Source: CAYPNP01 sp964412195 (GTDB lineage: Bacteria > Acidobacteriota > JAAYUB01). Taken from it: a stretch of DNA of 64,000 nt. The stretch covers positions 186,001 through 250,000 of the forward strand of contig CAYPNP010000003.1 of the NCBI GenBank assembly GCA_964412195.1, read 5' to 3'. Below the pieces are notes generated by a model. That model did not search any database, was not told the DNA's origin, and worked only from the letters and a program-made list of their open reading frames with translations. Position numbers and translations under genes: made by a program. Shown one piece after another: positions 10,728-18,550 of this stretch; position 1 is the first letter of the stretch; each line of letters starts with the position of its first letter.

Positions 10728-10861
10728 ATTCACCACAAAGACACAAAGAGCACAAAGAAATCCTTTCTGAGGTAAGCAGCTCAGAAAGGATTTGTGTTTT
10801 ATTCAACGAGTGCATCTCGGCAGCTGCCTGCCTTTGTGTCCTTTGGGCCTTTGTGGTGAAT
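10728..10861. repeat. Palindromic CACAAAG element between convergent rpmB and relA
   Basis: Arms ATTCACCACAAAG (10728-10740) and CTTTGTGGTGAAT (10849-10861) are exact inverted copies. Each continues inward into further CACAAAG-type units. The element fills the whole gap: it begins 3 bases after the rpmB stop and ends 1 base from the relA stop. Its centre is the terminator at 10758-10793. Confidence 0.85.
10758..10793. terminator. Bidirectional terminator between rpmB and relA
   Basis: A perfect 14-bp stem (AAATCCTTTCTGAG at 10758-10771, CTCAGAAAGGATTT at 10780-10793) with an 8-base loop lies between the convergent genes. T-rich tracts occur on both sides (GTGTTTTATT on the plus strand, CTTTGTG after TTT on the minus strand). 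Confidence 0.85.
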
Positions 10862-10862
10862 C

Positions 10863-13028
10863 CTACTGGCGGTTTTTTTCGACGCGCTCGACGTCCCGCA
10901 CATTCTTGATGGACTTGATCGTCCGGATGATCTTGGCCAGGTGGTCGAGGTCGCGGATGTCCAGCGACACTTGGAAGACACCCTCCATTTTCGACGTCGC
11001 ATGAGCGCGGAAGTCACGGATGTTCACGTCCATCTTGGTGATCTTGTTGGAGATGTCGGCGATCATGCCCTTCCGGTCGTCGGTATAGATCAGCAGGGCA
11101 ATGGGGTAGGTCTCGTCCTTGACCTGCTTGCCCCAGGAGACCTCGATCCGCTTCTCGGGGTTGTTGAGGAGCCGCTCGATGTTGGCGCAGGTTTTGGTGT
11201 GGACGATGATGCCGCGGCCGCGGGAGATGTAGCCGACGATCTCCTCTCCCGGGATCGGGCTGCAGCACTTGGCGCGGCTGATCAGGATGTTGCTCATGCC
11301 GCTGACCTCGAACTTGGCTGCGCCGAGGTGCAGGGCGTCCCTGACCTTCTGCTTGAGCGCGGCCACGGCGGTCTTGTCCTCGGGCTCCTCGACGGTGGTC
11401 TGCAGCAGGTTTTCCAGAAAGCTGCGGGCCGACATCTTGCCGAAGCCGATCTGGGCGTACAGGTCCTCTTCCTTGTGCTGGCCGGCGTCCTGCAGCTGTT
11501 CCGCGAACTTGGGGTGCCCGAGCACGTTCTTGAGCGATACCTTGAAGCGCTGGGCCTCCTTCTCCAGCATCTTGCGGCCCAGCTCGACGGCCTGCTGGCG
11601 CTCGTACTTGTTGAGCCACTGCCGGACCTTGTTCCGCGCCTTGGCGGTCTTGAGGAACGCCAGCCAGTCCCGGCTGGGGTGGCGGTTCTTGTCGGTGACG
11701 ATTTCGACGATCTCGCCGTTGCGGAGCTGGTACTTCAGCGGGACGATCCGGCCGTTGACCTTGGCCTGGGTGCAATGGTGGCCGATGTCGGTGTGGATGT
11801 CGTAGGCAAAGTCCACCGGCGTGGCGCCCTTGGGCAGGGTTACGACGCGGCCCTTGGGGGTGAAGGCGTAGACCTCCTCCGGGAAGAGGTCGATCTTGAG
11901 GGAGGTCATGAAGTCGTGCGGGTCCTGCTCCTTGTGCCACTCCAGCAGATGGCGCAGCCAGGTGAACCGCTGGTCGCCCTCGTCCTCGGTGTACTTGCCC
12001 TCCTTGTACATCCAGTGCGCCGCGATGCCTTCCTCGGCGATGCGGTGCATCTCCTCGGTCCGGATCTGGATCTCGAAGGGGATGCCCGACTCGTGCATCA
12101 CCGTGGTGTGCACCGACTGGTAGCCGTTGGGGCGGGGCATGGAGATGTAGTCCTTGAACCGGCCCGGCACCAGTCGCCAGTAGCTGTGGGCGATGCCGAG
12201 GATGCCGTAGCAGTCCTTGACCGTCCCGGTGATGATCCGCAGGGCCAGGAAGTCGTAGACCTCATCGAAGGAGATCTTCTGGCGCTTCATCTTGGCAGAG
12301 ATGCTGGAGACGCGCTTGATCCGGCTCTGGAACCGGACGTCGGGCACCTGGTCGTCGAGGAGCTTCCGCAGCTTCGCCTCGGCGTCCTTCAGCACGCGCT
12401 CGCCGGCGGCGCGGCGCTTCTCGATCAGGGCGATGACCTCCTGGTACTTCTCCGGCTCGAGGTGGTAGAAAGCCAGGTCTTCCAGCTCGCCCTTGATCTT
12501 GCCCATGCCCAGCCGGTTGGCCAGGGGCACGTAAATGTCCAGCGTCTCCCGGGCGATGCGCTCTTTCTGGTCCGGCCGCAGGTGCTGCAGGGTGCGCATG
12601 TTGTGGAGCCGGTCGGCCAACTTGACCAGGATGACCCGCAGGTCGTTGGCCATGGCCAGGAGCAGCTTGCGGAAGTTCTCCGCCTGGCGGTGCTCGGTGG
12701 AGGTGAAGGGGATCTGGCTGATCTTGGTGACGCCGTCCACGATGGCGGCCACGTCATCGCCGAAGAACTTCCGCAGGGTGTCGACGTCGGTGATGGTGTC
12801 CTCGACCACGTCGTGCAGCAGGCCGACGGAGACCGAGACCACGTCCAGCCCCATGTCGGCGAGGATGTGGGCCACCTCCAGCGGATGGGTCAGGTACGGC
12901 TCGCCGTTCTTGCGGAACTGGTTGGCGTGCTCCCGGGCCGAGAACACGTAGGCCCGGCGGAGGAGTTCGACGTCGGCCTTGGGATAGTTCTTCTGGACGG
13001 TTTCCGCGATGTCTTCGATGCGGATCAT
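10863..13028 (-). CDS. relA/spoT: Bifunctional (p)ppGpp synthetase/hydrolase
   Basis: This 721-residue RelA/SpoT homolog has the full domain set. The HD hydrolase has a metal-binding His near 48 and HDVVEDT at 72-78, plus DRLHNMRT. The synthetase contains DFLALRIIT, RFKDYISMPRPNGYQSVHTT and FEIQIRTEEMH. A TGS domain (FTPKGRVVTLPKGATPVDFA) and a C-terminal ACT domain follow. Both active sites look intact, so it should make and degrade the stringent-response alarmone. A SpoT/Rel-type bifunctional enzyme is expected when only one long homolog is present, but only this window can be seen. Confidence 0.97.
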   Translation of the reverse strand: MIRIEDIAETVQKNYPKADVELLRRAYVFSAREHANQFRKNGEPYLTHPLEVAHILADMGLDVVSVSVGLLHDVVEDTITDVDTLRKFFGDDVAAIVDGVTKISQIPFTSTEHRQAENFRKLLLAMANDLRVILVKLADRLHNMRTLQHLRPDQKERIARETLDIYVPLANRLGMGKIKGELEDLAFYHLEPEKYQEVIALIEKRRAAGERVLKDAEAKLRKLLDDQVPDVRFQSRIKRVSSISAKMKRQKISFDEVYDFLALRIITGTVKDCYGILGIAHSYWRLVPGRFKDYISMPRPNGYQSVHTTVMHESGIPFEIQIRTEEMHRIAEEGIAAHWMYKEGKYTEDEGDQRFTWLRHLLEWHKEQDPHDFMTSLKIDLFPEEVYAFTPKGRVVTLPKGATPVDFAYDIHTDIGHHCTQAKVNGRIVPLKYQLRNGEIVEIVTDKNRHPSRDWLAFLKTAKARNKVRQWLNKYERQQAVELGRKMLEKEAQRFKVSLKNVLGHPKFAEQLQDAGQHKEEDLYAQIGFGKMSARSFLENLLQTTVEEPEDKTAVAALKQKVRDALHLGAAKFEVSGMSNILISRAKCCSPIPGEEIVGYISRGRGIIVHTKTCANIERLLNNPEKRIEVSWGKQVKDETYPIALLIYTDDRKGMIADISNKITKMDVNIRDFRAHATSKMEGVFQVSLDIRDLDHLAKIIRTIKSIKNVRDVERVEKNRQ

Positions 13029-13099
13029 GGGGATCCCTCACAATACCTTGATGATGATACCGTTTCAGGCCCCAAGTTTCAACCTTCAAACGCTCGAAG

Positions 13100-13270
13100 A
13101 GGGGCTCGGGACTCGGGGCTCGGGATTCGAGGCTTGGGTCTGGGTGCATCGTATTCCAAACCCAAACCCTGCATATCGATCTCCGCATACTCAACTCCGA
13201 CATATTCCAACCCCAACCTCCAACCCCGAGCCCCGAGTCCCGAGCCCCGAACCCCGAGTCCCGAGACCCG
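13100..13270. repeat. Palindromic CTCGGGG/CCCCGAG block upstream of relA
   Basis: The left arm (about 13100-13145) has 7-8 bp units such as GGGGCTCGGGACTCGGGG. The right arm (about 13223-13270) carries the complementary CCCCGAGCCCCGAGTCCCG. The arms could pair over more than 40 bases. It lies in the divergent gap between relA and the glycosyltransferase gene. Sister blocks occur at 46.3, 52.33 and 62.4 kb. Confidence 0.8.
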
Positions 13271-13316
13271 CCTCGACTCCTCATGTGACGCAGCCCACAG
13301 CCGCCCCTCTTTTCCC

Positions 13317-13344
13317 TTGCCGGGGCCCGGTTCGGCGCTATAAT
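13317..13344 (+). promoter_or_regulatory. Promoter of the glycosyltransferase gene
   Basis: TTGCCG (13317-13322) and TATAAT (13339-13344) have 16-base spacing. The start codon is 22 bases downstream. Confidence 0.65.
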
Positions 13345-13366
13345 TGAGCCCTCAGGAACAACCGGC

Positions 13367-14542
13367 ATGAAGATCCTTTTCCTCAGCGCATACCTCCCCG
13401 GCCGCGGGCTCCACGGCGGCAGCAGCCGCATCTTCGAGATCTTCCACCACCTGCACCGCTTCCACGAGCTGACGCTGGTCTCCTTCAAGAACCGCAACGA
13501 CGACGACTCCCGCATCAATGAGCTCAAGCAGATGTGCGCCAAGCTGCACATCGTCTCCATGCCGGAGAAGCGCCCCTTCTACTGGTTCCCCTTCGAGCCT
13601 TTCATCGACTACGTCTCAGACGATTTCCGCAGCCGGCTCGGCAAGGTCCTGAAGAAAGAAAAGTTCGACCTGGTCCAGTTTGAGTACGTCCAGACCGGGA
13701 TCTATCGACGCCACATCCCGGCGGGCGTCCCGTGCCTCCTGACCGAGCACGAGGTCAACTTCCTGGCCCACCGCAAGAACATCCCCTTCCTGCACAGCCC
13801 GTTCCAGAAGCTCAAGACCTACTACGACTCCCTCCAGCTCATGAAGCGGGAGCTGGAGATCATGCAGACCATGGACAAGGTCATCTGCATGAACCAGCCG
13901 GAGGCCGAGGCCCTGCGGGACTACCTGCCCGAGGAGCGGCTGGCGGTCCTGCCGCACGGCGTCGACACCACCTACTTCCAGCCCGTGGCTGACCCGCCGC
14001 CGGAGCCCTTCTCGCTGGGCTTCTTCGGCGCCTACCACCACTACCCCAACATCGACGCGGTGTTTTACTTCGTCGACAAGATCTTCCCCCAGATCAAGGA
14101 GCGCGTGCCCGAGGCCCGGTTCTACATCATCGGCATCCACCCGCCGCCGGAGATCGTGGCCCTCGGCGAGCGCCCGGACATCACCGTCACCGGCTTCGTC
14201 CCCGACATCCGGCCCTGGCTGGCCCGCTGCCAGGTGATCATCGCGCCGATCCGGCAGGGCCTGGGCATGCGGGTCAAGATGCTGGAGGCCATGGCCATGG
14301 CCAAGCCGCTGGTGGCCACCGACCTGGCCTGCGCCGGCCTGGACATCGTGGACGGCCAGCACGGCATGATCGCCAACACCGACGAGAGCTTCGCCGAGAG
14401 CGTCTGCTACTTGCTGCAGGACCGGACCTGCGCCGAGGGGTTCGGGCGGGCCGCCCGGCAGCTGGTGGAGGAGAACTTCAACTACACCTCCGTCGGGAAG
14501 CGTCTCGAGGAACTCTACCTCTCGATGATCCACAAGAAATGA
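13367..14542 (+). CDS. GT4-family glycosyltransferase
   Basis: This 391-residue protein has the two-domain GT-B fold. The N-terminal Rossmann domain starts MKILFLSAYLPGRGLHGGSSR, a glycine-rich acceptor-side loop. The C-terminal donor domain contains GFFGAYHHYPNIDAV, a conserved FYIIG strand, VTGFVPDIRPWLARC and LGMRVKMLEAMAMAKPLVAT, the nucleotide-sugar binding region. Such enzymes add sugars to lipids, glycans or small molecules on the cytoplasmic face. No polysaccharide cluster surrounds it, so donor and acceptor are unknown. It may be monocistronic, with yhbY following 78 bases later. Confidence 0.9.
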   Translation: MKILFLSAYLPGRGLHGGSSRIFEIFHHLHRFHELTLVSFKNRNDDDSRINELKQMCAKLHIVSMPEKRPFYWFPFEPFIDYVSDDFRSRLGKVLKKEKFDLVQFEYVQTGIYRRHIPAGVPCLLTEHEVNFLAHRKNIPFLHSPFQKLKTYYDSLQLMKRELEIMQTMDKVICMNQPEAEALRDYLPEERLAVLPHGVDTTYFQPVADPPPEPFSLGFFGAYHHYPNIDAVFYFVDKIFPQIKERVPEARFYIIGIHPPPEIVALGERPDITVTGFVPDIRPWLARCQVIIAPIRQGLGMRVKMLEAMAMAKPLVATDLACAGLDIVDGQHGMIANTDESFAESVCYLLQDRTCAEGFGRAARQLVEENFNYTSVGKRLEELYLSMIHKK

Positions 14543-14620
14543 GGCGGTCCCCTACCCGCAATTGGGGTTGAATCCCCAGTGGAATTCCCGTATACTTCCG
14601 TCGATTTCGGCGAGGTGACC

Positions 14621-14944
14621 ATGCTGGACGCCAAGACCAAGAAGTATCTCCGCGGAAAGGCCAACGGCCTGTCGACGGCGGTGACCGTGGGCAAGGAGGG
14701 CGTCACGGAGTCGGTCGCCGCCGAAATCGAGCGGACGGCCGAGACCGCGGAGCTGGTGAAAATCCGGCTCCTGCCGAGCGCGCCCGTGGACCGGAAGGAA
14801 GCCGAGCAGGCCCTGTCCGGGATGCTCCGCGGCGAGTTCGTCGGCGGCATCGGCCGGGTGCTCGTTTACTTCCTCCCGGGCAAGAACCCCTCGCGCTACT
14901 TCCCGGCCGGCGGCGTGGCCGGCGGACGCACAGAGCATGATTGA
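14621..14944 (+). CDS. yhbY: YhbY-family CRM-domain RNA-binding protein
   Basis: This 107-residue protein is a single CRM domain: KKYLRGKANGLSTAVTVGK, then GVTESVAAEIERT, then LVKIRLL, then GGIGRVLVYFLPGKNP. YhbY binds pre-50S ribosomal particles and assists large-subunit assembly. The GGxG loop normally contacts RNA; here it reads GGIG. The ATG at 14621 follows GAGGTG and fits the family N-terminus better than upstream starts. It overlaps the next gene by 8 bases. Confidence 0.92.
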   Translation: MLDAKTKKYLRGKANGLSTAVTVGKEGVTESVAAEIERTAETAELVKIRLLPSAPVDRKEAEQALSGMLRGEFVGGIGRVLVYFLPGKNPSRYFPAGGVAGGRTEHD

Positions 14945-15695
14945 CCAGCCCCGCCCCTGGTACATCAAGAAGCGTTTTTACGCCGGCGTCATCCTGCTGG
15001 TGCTGGCTCTGCTGCTGGCTTTCAATTACCACACCGTAAAGCAAACCCTCCGTGACACCGGGAAAAACGTGGTCGCCTACGCCGAGCACGGGAACCCGTG
15101 GCTCGGCGGCTTGATATTGGGCTTGGTGGGTGTTGGGGACTCATCGTTCCTCTCCCTCCCGGAGGGGAACGATTTTTTAATTGTCTTTTACTCCATCCAC
15201 CGCCCCGAGATGATGCCCTATTTCGTGCTGGTCAGCGCCCTCGGGTCGCTGATCGGATCGCTCATGCTGTTCTACCTGGGACGCAAGGGGGGCGGCGCAT
15301 TCCTCCAGAAGCGCTTCTCCCCGGAGAGCGCGGAGCGCATCCAGACCTGGTTCCACAAGTACGGCATCTGGGCCATCCTGGTCCCCTGCATCGTGCCGCC
15401 GCCCATGCCGTTCAAGCTGTTCGTGCTCTCGGCGGGGCTGCTGCACTTCCGCTATTCCCGCTTCATCCTGGCCACCACCATCGGCCGGATCATCCGCTAC
15501 GGCATCTGGGGGGTGCTGGCGGTGCTCTTCAAGGATGACATCAAGTATTTCATGCAGCACCACCTGCTGAAGGTCGGCATCGTCATCCTGGCCGTGCTGG
15601 CGCTGGGCTGCCTGGGTGGCTACTTTTACGCCCTGCGCAAGCGGCGCAGCCAGCGCGCCGGGGCCGCCGCCCCGACTCCCGCCGCGACGGAATAA
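14937..15695 (+). CDS. VTT/DedA-like inner-membrane protein
   Basis: This 252-residue polytopic protein has an N-terminal transmembrane helix (about 15-30) and a VTT-type core. The core contains FLSLPEGNDF and GSLIGSLMLFYLGRKGG, followed by PCIVPPPMPFKLFVLSAG, which matches the conserved re-entrant region. DedA/VTT proteins are proposed lipid scramblases or flippases linked to membrane homeostasis. It overlaps yhbY by 8 bases, so the two are co-transcribed. The C-terminus ends in an Ala/Pro-rich cytoplasmic tail. Confidence 0.88.
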   Translation: MIDQPRPWYIKKRFYAGVILLVLALLLAFNYHTVKQTLRDTGKNVVAYAEHGNPWLGGLILGLVGVGDSSFLSLPEGNDFLIVFYSIHRPEMMPYFVLVSALGSLIGSLMLFYLGRKGGGAFLQKRFSPESAERIQTWFHKYGIWAILVPCIVPPPMPFKLFVLSAGLLHFRYSRFILATTIGRIIRYGIWGVLAVLFKDDIKYFMQHHLLKVGIVILAVLALGCLGGYFYALRKRRSQRAGAAAPTPAATE

Positions 15696-15703
15696 TCTCA
15701 ATC

Positions 15704-15869
15704 AATTGCGGATTGCGGATTGCGGATTGAGGATTGAACCGCAAACCGCGCAAAGGATGCAAAGCGGAATTCAACGCTGATCCACGCAGATTGATTATGA
15801 TCTGATATGATCATTTAACAGGTTTGGATCATAAAGATCATAAAATATCCGCGTGAATCTGCGTTGAAT
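15704..15869. repeat. Composite repeat block: GATTGCG array, CGCAAAG array and 101-bp palindromic module (copy 1)
   Basis: Three modules follow each other: GCGGATT units (15704-15737), CGCAAAG-like units (15739-15766) and the palindromic module at 15769-15869. The last has inverted ends (ATTCAACGC at one end, GCGTTGAAT at the other) and an A+T-rich core with ATGATC and GATCAT motifs. The same three modules occur at 29827-30021 and 45184-45336. No gene is visible between 15696 and 15955. Confidence 0.85.
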
Positions 15870-15955
15870 GAGATCCGGATGGAAGATGGGGAACGGCGGG
15901 ATCCGCGACCGGGTCCCGGGGGTGTTCGACGACTTTCAGGGCGGTGGCAGCGGTC

Positions 15956-16933
15956 TCAGGGGACGCAGCCGACCAGGGACAGGTTGGCGGTGGAGTTGGT
16001 GCCGCCGCCCAGGTAGCAGAGGGTGAAATTTCCGTAACCGGAATTGGGCCGGTAGAGGTACCAATCCTCCCCTGTCCCGGAACCGGCGCTCAGCCGGGAA
16101 TAATCGCCAATGATCTGTTTCGACGTCGAATCGACGGTGAGATAGGCTCCCATCGCTTCCCTGGTGACCCCTGCGTTTCCTGAATTGCACGAGGCGGTGA
16201 CCCTGGAGTTTGTCAGAGTGACGACGGCAGTAGAATCCGCCGCGTCAGCCTCCATGTAGATCCCCGCCGTCGTGGTGCTGGTATCGCTCGGGGCCCACTG
16301 CTGGGTTGCCACGATCTGGGTGTTGTATAGTTTCAGGTCGACCACGCCGACGGAGAAGATTCCCGCTCCGAAAGAAACACTCTGTTCCATCCGGATGGAG
16401 CAGTCCCGCAGCTCGGAAAAGTAGCAGCCGTCGTTGTAGATCGCCGCGGAAAAATTCACCCCGCCGTGCCCATGGTTGAGTTGGAGGCTCTCGATAGCGC
16501 CGCACCAGGTTCCGCTCAGCACCACGAGGGCGCCATAGGGAGGTGCTGCCTCCCCTCCGGTACGATAGAAGACTGTGTTGGTTGGACCGTACCCGCGCAG
16601 GGTGGTATAGCTGGGTAGCGTGATGGGCCGGGTCAGCGTGTACGAGCCGGGCGCCACGAGGATCACGAAGCGGTTGACGTTTGTTGGAAACTGGGTGGCC
16701 ACCCAGTCCGCGGCGTCGGCGGGATCGGTGAAATCGCCGCCCTGCTTCGCTACCACAACGATGCTCTCCAGGTTGAATTCGGAGGCGTCGAGATTGCCGG
16801 CCAGGATGTTGGCCAGGCAGACGCTGTCGGCCGCGTTCACCGCCCGGTCGGCGTTGACGTCGGCCCGGTTGCCGGCCGCGGCCGGGCCGGCGCACAGCAT
16901 GATCACCGCGATCAGGGTCATAGCGTTTTTCAT
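15956..16933 (-). CDS. Secreted beta-helix protein with N-terminal dockerin-like segment, copy A
   Basis: This 325-residue protein has a signal peptide (about 1-20, ending AAAG) and then ADVNADRAVNAADSVCL, one EF-hand-like dockerin half. The remainder resembles a right-handed parallel beta-helix of the pectate-lyase type. It has SYTTLRGYGPTNTVFYRTGG and repeated strand-turn patterns with N and G at turns, without recognisable catalytic residues. It starts at the ATG after an AGGAGC site. It is paralogous to the gene at 17268-18248, with near-identity over the first 60 mature residues. A role as a surface or matrix carbohydrate-binding protein is inferred. Confidence 0.82.
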   Translation of the reverse strand: MKNAMTLIAVIMLCAGPAAAGNRADVNADRAVNAADSVCLANILAGNLDASEFNLESIVVVAKQGGDFTDPADAADWVATQFPTNVNRFVILVAPGSYTLTRPITLPSYTTLRGYGPTNTVFYRTGGEAAPPYGALVVLSGTWCGAIESLQLNHGHGGVNFSAAIYNDGCYFSELRDCSIRMEQSVSFGAGIFSVGVVDLKLYNTQIVATQQWAPSDTSTTTAGIYMEADAADSTAVVTLTNSRVTASCNSGNAGVTREAMGAYLTVDSTSKQIIGDYSRLSAGSGTGEDWYLYRPNSGYGNFTLCYLGGGTNSTANLSLVGCVP

Positions 16934-17267
16934 GGCGTGCTCCTAATGAAGGCCGAAAGATAATTCCACGGGAAAAGCCAACAACCCCGCGTGGATGAAA
17001 AAGAATAATGGCGGCAACTTGTTCTCATCGTATTCTTCTGGACCGAGGATTTCAACCGGGGAAAATCAAAGAAATTCCCGGGTGGATCGAAGGAGGAGGA
17101 GGGGAACGAGATCCGGGCCGCCGGTCGAATGAAAAATGCCGTTCCAGTTCCGGCGGACCCGGAATATGGGCGGGCGGACTTGGGAACGAGTGTGGAAATC
17201 TCCCTGAACGCGTTGGATCTGGAATTGATCGTAGAACCCGTCAAGCCCGCAAGTGTCTGAATTCCGA
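16934..17267. other. Noncoding gap between the two beta-helix genes
   Basis: The 334 bases hold the ribosome-binding site of copy A at the left edge. Otherwise I see no gene, no clear hairpin and none of the intergenic repeat modules. Base composition is closer to even than in surrounding genes. Confidence 0.5.
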
Positions 17268-18248
17268 TCAGGGTATGTTGCACATGATCCGCGTTATTCC
17301 TTCTTCGAAATTTGTACAGTTGAGGAGATAACAGTAAGCCAGCCAAGCAGATCCGTCCTCATCCCGATAGAGATAGAATGCATCGCTTGTGAGGCGGGCC
17401 TGGGACCAGATAAATGAATATCTGGCGAGCAGACTTTCATCGACTCCATCAACGTTTAAGACAACTCCATAGGCGTACTTGTGGAGTTCAACAGTACTGC
17501 TCATGTTATGTGTCCTGATTTCCGAGTAGAACAACCGGACTTGCGCACCATGATATGCACCCTGAGCCTCCAGATAAACGCCCGCCACCGAATTATCGAG
17601 ATCCTCCGGGGCGTCACTGCCCCCGGCATAGATGTAAGATCCGTTAATATCGATGTAACTCGTTCCCAATGAGTATATTGCAGCCCCGAAAGTGACGGAG
17701 CTGGATAAGGAGACGTCGCAATTCTCGATGCGGACAGTCGAGCTCAAAACATACACGGCCGCCGTGTTGGTCGTCCCTCCGGAGTCTTTTTGCAAGCTGA
17801 GATCCTCGATCGCGCTGTCGGTGGTGCTGTTCAACACGACGATGGCTCCAAAGGGCGGGCTCGGCGCGCCCCCGGTACGGATGATGACCGTGTTCTTTCT
17901 CCCGTATCCCCGCAAGGTGGTGTAGCTCGGAAGCCAGACGGCCCGGGTCAGCAAGTATCCGCCGGGCGCCACAAGGATAACGAAGCGATGGGTGGCGGAG
18001 GGGGACTGCGCCGCCACCCAGTCGGCGGCGTCGGCGGGATTGGTGAAGTCGCCGCCCTGGGGCGCGACGACCACGACGTTCTCGAGGTTGAACTCGGAGG
18101 CGTCGAGGTTGCCGGCCAGGATGTTGGCGAGGCAGACGCTGTCGGCGGCGTTTACGGCCCGGTCGGCGTTGACGTCGGCCCGGTTGCCCGCCGCCGCCGG
18201 GCAGACGCAGAGCGGCAGCAAGGCGAGCAGGAACAGTGCATTTTTCAT
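17268..18248 (-). CDS. Secreted beta-helix protein with N-terminal dockerin-like segment, copy B
   Basis: This 326-residue paralog of the preceding protein begins MKNALFLLALLPL, with a signal peptide ending AAAG. The same dockerin-like ADVNADRAVNAADSVCL follows and then the same SYTTLRGYG beta-helix start. The C-terminal half diverges strongly from copy A. The ATG at 18248 is chosen for the AGGAGC site and signal peptide; longer in-frame starts lack both. GC content falls toward the C-terminus. Whether the EF-hand-like piece binds calcium or docks to a cohesin-like partner is unknown; no cohesin is visible here. Confidence 0.82.
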   Translation of the reverse strand: MKNALFLLALLPLCVCPAAAGNRADVNADRAVNAADSVCLANILAGNLDASEFNLENVVVVAPQGGDFTNPADAADWVAAQSPSATHRFVILVAPGGYLLTRAVWLPSYTTLRGYGRKNTVIIRTGGAPSPPFGAIVVLNSTTDSAIEDLSLQKDSGGTTNTAAVYVLSSTVRIENCDVSLSSSVTFGAAIYSLGTSYIDINGSYIYAGGSDAPEDLDNSVAGVYLEAQGAYHGAQVRLFYSEIRTHNMSSTVELHKYAYGVVLNVDGVDESLLARYSFIWSQARLTSDAFYLYRDEDGSAWLAYCYLLNCTNFEEGITRIMCNIP

Positions 18249-18550
18249 AGGGTGCTCCTTGACAGCCCGATGACCCCATTGCCGGGACCGGAAGTTGCCG
18301 GACCCGCAAGAGGTGGGTAGATATGGAAAACTTGGTTCCATTGTGGCCCCGTGGAGCGGCGATTGCAACAGGGGATAATCACAGATTCTCAGGGAGGGAT
18401 CAAAGGTGGCGGGACGCGGGGGATATGATCTTCAGGAGAAATGGAAACCCGTACCGGGGCGGGCCGGCCCGGACTACGGGAAGGTTGGATTCGGTGAACC
18501 GGCGGGGCTGTTGTATAATCGAAACGTTTTGATCCTGCGCGGGATGCCGG
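18249..18550. promoter_or_regulatory. Divergent gap with -10 element for the tamB operon
   Basis: A TATAAT at 18514-18519 lies 32 bases before the tamB start; the closest -35-like TTGGAT (18485) is too far away, so the promoter assignment rests on the -10 alone. The remaining bases show no gene or repeat module. Confidence 0.45.

Noticed and set aside
10941..13343. An 800-codon open frame antisense to relA
   Set aside because: Composition is the same GC-driven artefact (Val/Leu/Asp/His-rich) and the sense frame is an unambiguous RelA/SpoT protein.
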